Shown in pieces: positions 32,467 to 38,353 of a stretch of DNA of 38,353 bases (the first letter of the stretch is position 1; each line of letters begins with the position of its first letter). A program made the translations under genes and the position numbers. The stretch is taken from the NCBI GenBank assembly GCA_015488885.1, contig WFMW01000012.1, forward strand, positions 1 through 38,353. The letters run 5' to 3'. The notes beneath the pieces are model-generated. The model saw only the letters and a list, made by a program, of their open reading frames with translations, searched no databases and was not told the DNA's origin. This stretch comes from Gammaproteobacteria bacterium. GTDB taxonomy: Bacteria; Pseudomonadota; Gammaproteobacteria; SZUA-229.

Positions 32467-35049
32467 TCACCGTGACGCATCAAGCAATTGCCGTATCACA
32501 CGACTTAATTGTGGAATATTCACGGGTTTTGTTAAGACACAGCTGCGTGGCATTGCCTGCTGGATCTGATCTTCACCGTAACCCGTCTGAAATACTATGG
32601 GTAATTCGGGTGCCAGACGGCGTAGTTGATGTGCTGTTTCCACACCACCCAGTCGTGGCATGACGACATCCAGCACAGCCAGTTTTATCTGCGCCTGCTG
32701 GTCGTTGAATAATGCCAGCGCCTGCTCTCCATCAGCAGCGATCAATACATGATACCCCATGGACTCCAGCAATTCCTGAGTGACTTCACATATTGCAGAT
32801 TCATCATCGGCCAGTAGAATAGTTTCTCCCTGGCTCGGGCTTAACTGCTCTTCAGTAACCGGCGTTTCCAGCGATGAGGCCTCTGTTAATGGCAACCACA
32901 GATGAAAAGCACTGCCCTGACCTTCCGTGCTGTCTACTTCAATAACACCATGATGTGATTGTATCGCACCATATGCCATAGCCAGCCCCAGACCCGTACC
33001 CTCACCCACTTTTTTAGTGGTAAAAAAAGGATCAAATAACTTTTCTAGAATTTCTGCCCGAATACCACAGCCATTATCAGCAACAGTAAGCCGGGCATAA
33101 CAATCTTGTTGCAGTGCCGAATGCTGTTTTAACCATTGTTCATCTGGCTGTAAAACTGCCAGGGTGATATGTATCTCAGGTTGTGCGCAAGCTCTCACCG
33201 CATGACTGGAATTGCTAACAAGATTAAGTAAAACCTGATGCAATAAAGTGGCATCACCATTAACGGTACACTGAGACGCAGGTACATCCAGAGTAAGCTG
33301 AATATTTTCAGGGACACCACTACGCACCATTTTAATGGCTTCTTTAAGAAAAGGCGTTAATGCTAATGGTTGCAGATGGGTCTCACCCTTATGTGCAAAA
33401 GTCAGTAGCTGAGAAATTACTTCAGCGGCTCTGAATCCAGTGGTCTCTACTCGTTTTAGCTTTTCCTGTGCCTGTGGATAAGCATCGAGTTGTTTGCGCA
33501 CCAGAAATACAGTACCCAGCATTCCAGCAAGCATATTATTAAAGTCATGTGCGATACCACCAGCAAGCGTGCCTACTGCCTCCATTTTCTGCGCCTGACG
33601 AAACTGCGCTTCCATTGCCAGTTCGGCCTGGCGATGACGCAATACTTCCAGACCAAATGCCAGATCACCAGCAAGCTCCTTCAACAACACAATTTCTTCA
33701 TCATGAAAGGTATTTGCCTGTGCAGCATAAATATTTAATGCGGCCACCACTTTTTTATCAACCACTAAGGGAAAAGCGACACTTGCTGCATACCCCTGTT
33801 TGAGTGCCTGTTCGCGCCAGGGCCGAAAACCCGGATCCCGAACGATATTCTGACTGACAACATAATGACGTTCACGTATTGCACGACCGGTTGGCCCCTG
33901 ACCGAGTTCATTATCCGCCCACGAAATTTTGACTGTCTGCAGATAATCATCTTCAAAACCAGCCTGAGCAACAGGTAACACACACTTTTCATCATCCTCT
34001 ATAACTTCCCCCACCCAGGCCATCACATAACCACCTTCATTCACAATAAGCTGACAGATAGTGGCTAATAAAGTCGCTTCATCTGTGGCACGAACCAGTG
34101 CCTGATTACAGTCACTGATCATACGCAAAGTACGGTTCACACTGCTTAATTGTTCTCTGACGTGTTCACGTTGTTCCAGTAATTTTGTATTCTGCAATGC
34201 TGCCGATGCAATACTCGACAAGGATTGCAGCATAGCCAGATCCTGTTTATCGAAATCCTCACCATCAATACGGTCATGCATTTCAAAACAACCCAGAACA
34301 TTACCTTTTGCATCAATAATCGGCGTATCAATCAGTTTAAAAAAACCCAGCTGCTGCTGAATTTCGGGAATGACATGAGGGTCGCACAACGCATCAGCAC
34401 TGATATAGGCTTTCCCCGTTTCCAGCACATGCCCTGGCACGCCATAACCGGGAGGAAAATTAAACTCAACAGGGATGACTTCACCTGTTTTAATGTATTC
34501 ACGAAAATATATTTTTCCATCATGATACAGGCCCACCGTACCCGAATCACAATCGACCAGACGACGTGCATAATTAACCAGCTTAACAACAATTTGTTGT
34601 TCATCCAGAGTTTCATGGATACTGCGACTGGCTTCGACCAGCACAGCAAGTCCCTGTTGTTCCCGCTTGCGTCCAGAAACGTCACGAAAAACACCCGCAA
34701 TTAATACCTTAGCTCCCAGTTCCAGGCGACTGGCACTAACATTAACCGCAATAATATGGCCATCTTTATGTTGAATAAGCAGATCATCGCTGATAACCTT
34801 TCCAGCCACAGCACGGGTTCTGAAACGTTCACGATACATGTCAGCAAGCTCAGGAGGATGCAGTTTACTCTGATGCATGCCGATTAAAGTTGCAGCAGAG
34901 AACCCGGTTAAGTTTTCTGCCTGACGGTTGACCTCACAAATAATACCGGTATCAGCATCGGCAATAAAAAGGGCATCCTGACTGTTTTCAAACAGGCTGC
35001 GACAAATTTGTTTACTTAAATGTAATGAATCTTTATCACCGCACAACAT
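32467..35049 (-). CDS. Hybrid sensor histidine kinase: PAS-GAF-GAF-HisKA-HATPase-REC
   Basis: With ATG 35049 (GGGGGA just upstream) the product is 860 residues; an in-frame extension to 35295 would run into xseA and is not needed. In order: a PAS domain (about 10-125, [17 protein letters not shown]), two GAF domains (about 140-285 and 310-460), a histidine phosphoacceptor ([15 protein letters not shown], with the phospho-His), an HATPase with [24 protein letters not shown], and a REC domain (about 735-855) with the phospho-Asp in LAVLDVVMP. There is no membrane segment, so it senses cytoplasmic signals. It has no adjacent response regulator and is divergent from xseA over 123 bases. Confidence 0.92.
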   Translation of the reverse strand: MLCGDKDSLHLSKQICRSLFENSQDALFIADADTGIICEVNRQAENLTGFSAATLIGMHQSKLHPPELADMYRERFRTRAVAGKVISDDLLIQHKDGHIIAVNVSASRLELGAKVLIAGVFRDVSGRKREQQGLAVLVEASRSIHETLDEQQIVVKLVNYARRLVDCDSGTVGLYHDGKIYFREYIKTGEVIPVEFNFPPGYGVPGHVLETGKAYISADALCDPHVIPEIQQQLGFFKLIDTPIIDAKGNVLGCFEMHDRIDGEDFDKQDLAMLQSLSSIASAALQNTKLLEQREHVREQLSSVNRTLRMISDCNQALVRATDEATLLATICQLIVNEGGYVMAWVGEVIEDDEKCVLPVAQAGFEDDYLQTVKISWADNELGQGPTGRAIRERHYVVSQNIVRDPGFRPWREQALKQGYAASVAFPLVVDKKVVAALNIYAAQANTFHDEEIVLLKELAGDLAFGLEVLRHRQAELAMEAQFRQAQKMEAVGTLAGGIAHDFNNMLAGMLGTVFLVRKQLDAYPQAQEKLKRVETTGFRAAEVISQLLTFAHKGETHLQPLALTPFLKEAIKMVRSGVPENIQLTLDVPASQCTVNGDATLLHQVLLNLVSNSSHAVRACAQPEIHITLAVLQPDEQWLKQHSALQQDCYARLTVADNGCGIRAEILEKLFDPFFTTKKVGEGTGLGLAMAYGAIQSHHGVIEVDSTEGQGSAFHLWLPLTEASSLETPVTEEQLSPSQGETILLADDESAICEVTQELLESMGYHVLIAADGEQALALFNDQQAQIKLAVLDVVMPRLGGVETAHQLRRLAPELPIVFQTGYGEDQIQQAMPRSCVLTKPVNIPQLSRVIRQLLDASR

Positions 35050-35172
35050 AATTCCCCCAATATTTTTAAGGCTATAATACCCTGAAAACTTATCCGAGAA
35101 TAGCATAATAACCGTGACAACTTCGGTGTTTTGCCGTATAAAAGCCCTGATGAAATCATATCTAATAAGCTC

Positions 35173-36513
35173 ATGATAACGCCAGATAAAGACAACATCC
35201 TCAGCGTCAGTCAGCTTAACCAGTCTGTTGCCAGTATACTGGAAACCCATTTTGCCTGGGTCTGGGTTGAAGGCGAGCTCTCCAACCTGGCACAACCTGC
35301 TTCAGGGCATGTATATTTCAGCTTAAAAGACAGCAGGGCACAGATCCGTTGCGCCATGTTTCGAGGGCAGAACCGGCGACTGACTTTCCAGCCCGATAAT
35401 GGCCAGCTAGTACTGGTGCGAGCTAAAGTTAGCCTGTATCAACCACGGGGCGATTTTCAGCTTATTGTTGATCGCATGGAACCGGCTGGCGACGGGGCAT
35501 TGAGACACCAGTTTGAACAGTTGAAACAGAAGCTGGCTGCAGCAGGCCTGTTTAGCGAACAGGCCAAACAGGCATTGCCCGAACTCCCGAGTAGCATCGG
35601 CATTATAACCTCTGCCAGCGGTGCGGCTCTGCACGATGTATTAAGCGTTATCGAACGCCGTTTTCCGGCTATCCCGGTTAAGCTGCTACCGGTACCGGTA
35701 CAGGGGAAGGATGCTGCCCCTGCAATTTGTCAGGCACTGGCGCAACTGGCTGACTATAAGCAATGCGAGGTCATTTTACTGGTACGTGGTGGCGGTTCAC
35801 TGGAAGACCTGTGGGCGTTTAATGAAGAATCTGTAGCGCACGCAATTTTTGACTGCCCGATACCGATAGTCAGTGGCATTGGCCATGAGATCGATATTAC
35901 CATTGCCGATTTTGTCGCCGATAAACGAGCTGCCACGCCGACAGCCGCTGCCGAAGCGGTAACGCCTGATGTGCGAACATGGTTGCAGAACTATGACTGG
36001 TATCAGCAGCGGCTGAAACAGTTAATACTGGAAAAAATACAGCATGGAAAAGAAAAAAATAACTGGTTACGCAAACGACTCAATCAACAACATCCAGCCA
36101 GCATTATCGACCAGGCAAAACGTGACTGCCGGTTAATGGCAGCACGTTTAAACCGCGCCTGGCTTTTTCTGTTAACCCGTAAAAAAAATCACTTCCAGCA
36201 AAAAAAAACACAGCTGTTTACCCATAACCCGGTATTTATCTGTAAACAGAAGCAACAATATTTACAACTGCAGAACCAGCATCTGCTAAACCAGATGCAA
36301 CAGATACTGACATATAAAAAGAATTGCTTAAGTAAATATGCCCGCACTTTACACGCCATTAGCCCATTAAAAACACTGGATCGCGGCTATTCCATTACAC
36401 TGAAGGCAGATAAAACGGCTATTACCAGCAGCAAACAGGTAAAAATTGGTGACTGCATAGAAACCCGGTTACAACAGGGTGCTCTTATCTCCCGGGTAGA
36501 AAAAACGGCTTAA
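35173..36513 (+). CDS. xseA: Exodeoxyribonuclease VII large subunit
   Basis: A 446-residue protein (E. coli 456) started at ATG 35173; the earlier in-frame TTG at 35131 gives an N-terminus not seen in the family. An OB-fold (about 20-105) with PASGHVYFSLKDSRAQIRCAMFR is followed by the catalytic domain (GGGSLEDLWAFNEE, SGIGHEIDITIADFVADKRAATPTAAAE) and a helical C-terminus ending GYSITLKAD. It trims single-stranded DNA together with the small subunit XseB, which is not in this window. The 123-base gap to the kinase gene should contain its promoter. Confidence 0.96.
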   Translation: MITPDKDNILSVSQLNQSVASILETHFAWVWVEGELSNLAQPASGHVYFSLKDSRAQIRCAMFRGQNRRLTFQPDNGQLVLVRAKVSLYQPRGDFQLIVDRMEPAGDGALRHQFEQLKQKLAAAGLFSEQAKQALPELPSSIGIITSASGAALHDVLSVIERRFPAIPVKLLPVPVQGKDAAPAICQALAQLADYKQCEVILLVRGGGSLEDLWAFNEESVAHAIFDCPIPIVSGIGHEIDITIADFVADKRAATPTAAAEAVTPDVRTWLQNYDWYQQRLKQLILEKIQHGKEKNNWLRKRLNQQHPASIIDQAKRDCRLMAARLNRAWLFLLTRKKNHFQQKKTQLFTHNPVFICKQKQQYLQLQNQHLLNQMQQILTYKKNCLSKYARTLHAISPLKTLDRGYSITLKADKTAITSSKQVKIGDCIETRLQQGALISRVEKTA

Positions 36514-36758
36514 GTATGACTATCTATAAAAGCAAATGCTTATACTGCTTGCATAGAATTATGTTTTTATGGTAAAAACGCGTCCTGTTTTTATGGGTCA
36601 TACAGGTAGAATGGCCTAACAACAATAAATTAAGGCTTTATACAGAGACATAGCGAACACCAGCGACTATTATTATTCACACAGATATTTTATGTTTTTT
36701 ACAGACTTATTATAGCGACACAACTTATAGAGACACAACGTTTCCAGGCGGAGTTATC
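36514..36758. promoter_or_regulatory. Intergenic region before dksA
   Basis: A 245-base AT-rich gap. It has short near-repeats such as ACAGACTTATTATAGCGACACAAC and TATAGAGACACAAC (about 36700-36740) close to the dksA start. No terminator hairpin for xseA and no clear promoter can be chosen. The dksA ribosome-binding site is AGGCGGAG at about 36747-36754. Confidence 0.4.
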
Positions 36759-37208
36759 ATGGCAAAAGCAACAGCAAAAAAAGTAGCATCACCAGACAAT
36801 CGGGCATTTAAACCTTACGCCCCGAAGAAAGGCGAAGAATATATGAGTGAAGGCATGATTGAACACTTCAAAACCATCCTTAATGACTGGAAACAGGAAT
36901 TAATGAATGAAGTGGATCGCACGGTCGATCATATGAAAGATGAAGCTGCCAATTTTCCCGATCCAGCTGACCGTGCTACCCAGGAAGAGGAATTCAGTCT
37001 GGAACTGCGCACCCGTGACCGGGAACGCAAACTGATTAAAAAAATTGATGATACCCTGGCATTAATCAATAATGGCGAATACGGTTATTGTGAAACCTGC
37101 GGGGTTGAAATCGGCCTGCGCCGCATGGAAGCCCGCCCCACTGCCACCAAATGTATCGACTGTAAAAGTCTGGATGAAATCAAAGAAAAACAGACTCGCG
37201 GTAAATAA
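36759..37208 (+). CDS. dksA: RNA polymerase-binding transcription factor DksA
   Basis: A 149-residue protein that inserts a coiled coil into the RNA polymerase secondary channel and acts with ppGpp. The coiled coil (about residues 33-105) has the tip Asp residues in FPDPADRATQ, and the four-Cys zinc finger is C-x2-C (CETC) and C-x2-C (KCIDC). The length fits E. coli DksA (151). It has a short basic N-terminal extension, MAKATAKKVAS. Its last 35 bases overlap the next gene. Confidence 0.97.
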   Translation: MAKATAKKVASPDNRAFKPYAPKKGEEYMSEGMIEHFKTILNDWKQELMNEVDRTVDHMKDEAANFPDPADRATQEEEFSLELRTRDRERKLIKKIDDTLALINNGEYGYCETCGVEIGLRRMEARPTATKCIDCKSLDEIKEKQTRGK

Positions 37209-38088
37209 CCCGACATACATCGGTCGGTTTGCCCCGTCACCTACTGGAGCCGCTCACTTCGGCACCTTGCTGGCAGCAATGGCCAGTTACCTGCAGGCAA
37301 GGATAAATCAGGGAATCTGGTTATTGCGGATAGAAGATATCGATGCCACTCGCAAACAAAACGGTGCTGACACCGCGCTATTGAACACACTGGAAAAACA
37401 TGGCTTTATCTGGGATGGTGAACCCGTTTATCAGTCAAGCCGAATTGCTTATTACCAGCATGCCCTGCAACAACTCAGCAAACAATCACTTATTTTCCCC
37501 TGTACCTGTTCACGCAAACAACTGGCCAAATCAGCCCATACTGTCTATCCTGGTTTTTGCCGTCATAAACAACTGCCTGAAAGCCGACCTCACGCCCTGC
37601 GACTGCGGTGTCTACCACAGACAATAAGCTTTAGCGATAAAATCATGGGGTCGCAGACATTTCATCTGGCGACTGACTGTGGTGATTTTATTGTTAAACG
37701 CCGGGATCATCTGTTTGCCTATCAGCTTGCAGTCACCGTGGATGATGCCCTGCAGGGTATCACTGAAGTGGTACGCGGGGCAGATTTACTGCCTTCAACC
37801 CCAAAACAGATTTATCTGCAACAGTTACTGGACTACCCGCAGCCGGACTATTTTCATATTCCACTGGCCGTGGATAAAAACGGTCACAAATTTAATAAAT
37901 CAACCGGCGCGGCCAGAATAGAAAACAGCCTTGCTCGGCAAAACCTGATCCGAGCACTGGATTTTCTGGGTCAGCAACCGCCAGCTGATTTAGTACAAAC
38001 AGGTATTGACGATATCTGGCACTGGGCAGAGAATCACTGGGAAGCGGGAAAAATCCCGAGACATCATCGCCAACTATGCCGTAGATAA
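37174..38088 (+). CDS. gluQ: Glutamyl-Q tRNA(Asp) synthetase
   Basis: A 304-residue enzyme that attaches glutamate to queuosine in tRNA(Asp). It is a truncated glutamyl-tRNA synthetase without the anticodon-binding domain: GRFAPSPTGAAHFGTLLAAMASYLQAR is the HIGH-type region, IEDIDATR follows, then a zinc-type set CTCS and YPGFC, EVVRGADLLPSTPKQI, and a KMSKS-like loop KFNKS. The only ATG before the conserved region is 37174, overlapping dksA by 35 bases, which would couple translation. The dksA-gluQ order is normal in gammaproteobacteria. Confidence 0.94.
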   Translation: MKSKKNRLAVNNPTYIGRFAPSPTGAAHFGTLLAAMASYLQARINQGIWLLRIEDIDATRKQNGADTALLNTLEKHGFIWDGEPVYQSSRIAYYQHALQQLSKQSLIFPCTCSRKQLAKSAHTVYPGFCRHKQLPESRPHALRLRCLPQTISFSDKIMGSQTFHLATDCGDFIVKRRDHLFAYQLAVTVDDALQGITEVVRGADLLPSTPKQIYLQQLLDYPQPDYFHIPLAVDKNGHKFNKSTGAARIENSLARQNLIRALDFLGQQPPADLVQTGIDDIWHWAENHWEAGKIPRHHRQLCRR

Positions 38089-38161
38089 TATATAATCCTG
38101 AAAAACCATAATCAGAGTATTCTTAATAATCCACCATCTAGAAAAATCCGAGGAGTCAACT

Positions 38162-38353
38162 GTGTCAGATATTGAAATCAATTCCATCCTAACTGAAACT
38201 CGTCTATTCGAACCCCCTGCTAACTTTACAGCCAATGCACGCTTAAAAATGGCTGAACTTGAGACACTGCATCAGCAGGCCGATAGCGATTACGAAGGTT
38301 TCTGGGCACAGCAGGCCAATGCATTACTCGATTGGCATACTCCTTTCAGCAAA
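38162..38353 (+). CDS. acs: Acetyl-CoA synthetase, N-terminal part cut by window end
   Basis: The frame starts at GTG 38162 with GAGGAG seven bases upstream and is open for 64 codons to the window edge. The sequence RLFEPPANFTANARLKMAELETLHQQADSDYEGFWAQQA is the ACAS_N domain that opens acetyl-CoA synthetases (acetate + ATP + CoA to acetyl-CoA). The catalytic domain is outside the window, so a propionyl-CoA synthetase cannot be fully excluded. Confidence 0.83.
   Translation, partial: MSDIEINSILTETRLFEPPANFTANARLKMAELETLHQQADSDYEGFWAQQANALLDWHTPFSK

Noticed and set aside
35050-35295. N-terminal extension of the histidine kinase into xseA
   Set aside because: It has no recognisable domain, overlaps xseA on the other strand, and ATG 35049 has a good ribosome-binding site.
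36060-36400. Poly-A-rich 3' part of xseA considered as frameshifted
   Set aside because: The frame is continuous and ends with the conserved GYSITL region, so it is a normal, diverged helical domain.

Overview
The window is a chromosomal segment of a gammaproteobacterium. The order dacA-rlpA-mltB-rodA-mrdA next to ybeD-lipB-lipA, the guaB-guaA pair, dksA-gluQ, a YheS-type ABC-F protein and an AMMECR1/Memo/radical-SAM cluster are typical of that class. No ribosomal RNA or tRNA gene was seen, and I do not assign a genus.

Layout. (1) 1-2200 is an AT-rich accessory strip: the tail of a VapC-like toxin gene, one truncated RAYT (REP-associated tyrosine transposase) gene, two further RAYT scraps, and a DUF4143-type ATPase between them. 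(2) 2222-4952 is the AmmeMemoRadiSam trio: amrS on the minus strand, divergent from amrB and amrA. (3) 5036-14782 is a long minus-strand run for lipoate attachment and cell-wall growth: glutaredoxin-like protein, lipA, lipB, ybeD, D-amino-acid transaminase, dacA, rlpA, mltB, rodA and mrdA. The last three work in lateral wall growth and peptidoglycan turnover. The transaminase may supply D-amino acids for the same wall. (4) 15086-17151 (+) holds an adenylate kinase with an unexpected 170-residue basic/coiled-coil tail and a TIGR04219-like outer-membrane barrel, followed by a strong bidirectional terminator. (5) 17220-21580 (-) encodes a lipid A phosphoethanolamine transferase and an overlapping pair, a CFA-type methyltransferase and a geranylgeranyl-reductase-like flavoprotein, probably a lipid-modification unit. 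(6) 21782-23707 (+) is the ABC-F protein.

(7) 23792-29172 is the most interesting part. The last bases of guaA (reading ATCGAGTGGGAGTGAC on its own strand) occur again three times as ATAGAGTGGGAGTGAC or a close variant, at about 23792, 26768 and 27568. Each copy is followed by a conserved arm. A second type of arm precedes two copies, at 26768 and at guaA itself. The sequence therefore looks like three integrative modules stacked at the guaA 3' end, none with an integrase. Each carries toxin-antitoxin genes: HigB-HigA plus a broken TOTE-type primase-helicase; ParD-ParE; and a truncated RelE/antitoxin remnant plus HigB-HigA. This fits accretion of cis-mobilizable elements or a decaying composite island.

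(8) 29158-32374 (-) is guaA and guaB, the two-step IMP to GMP branch, separated by a 104-bp hairpin element. (9) 32467-35049 (-) is a hybrid histidine kinase, divergent from xseA. (10) 36759-38353 (+) is dksA, gluQ overlapping it, and the first 64 codons of an acetyl-CoA synthetase gene running off the window.
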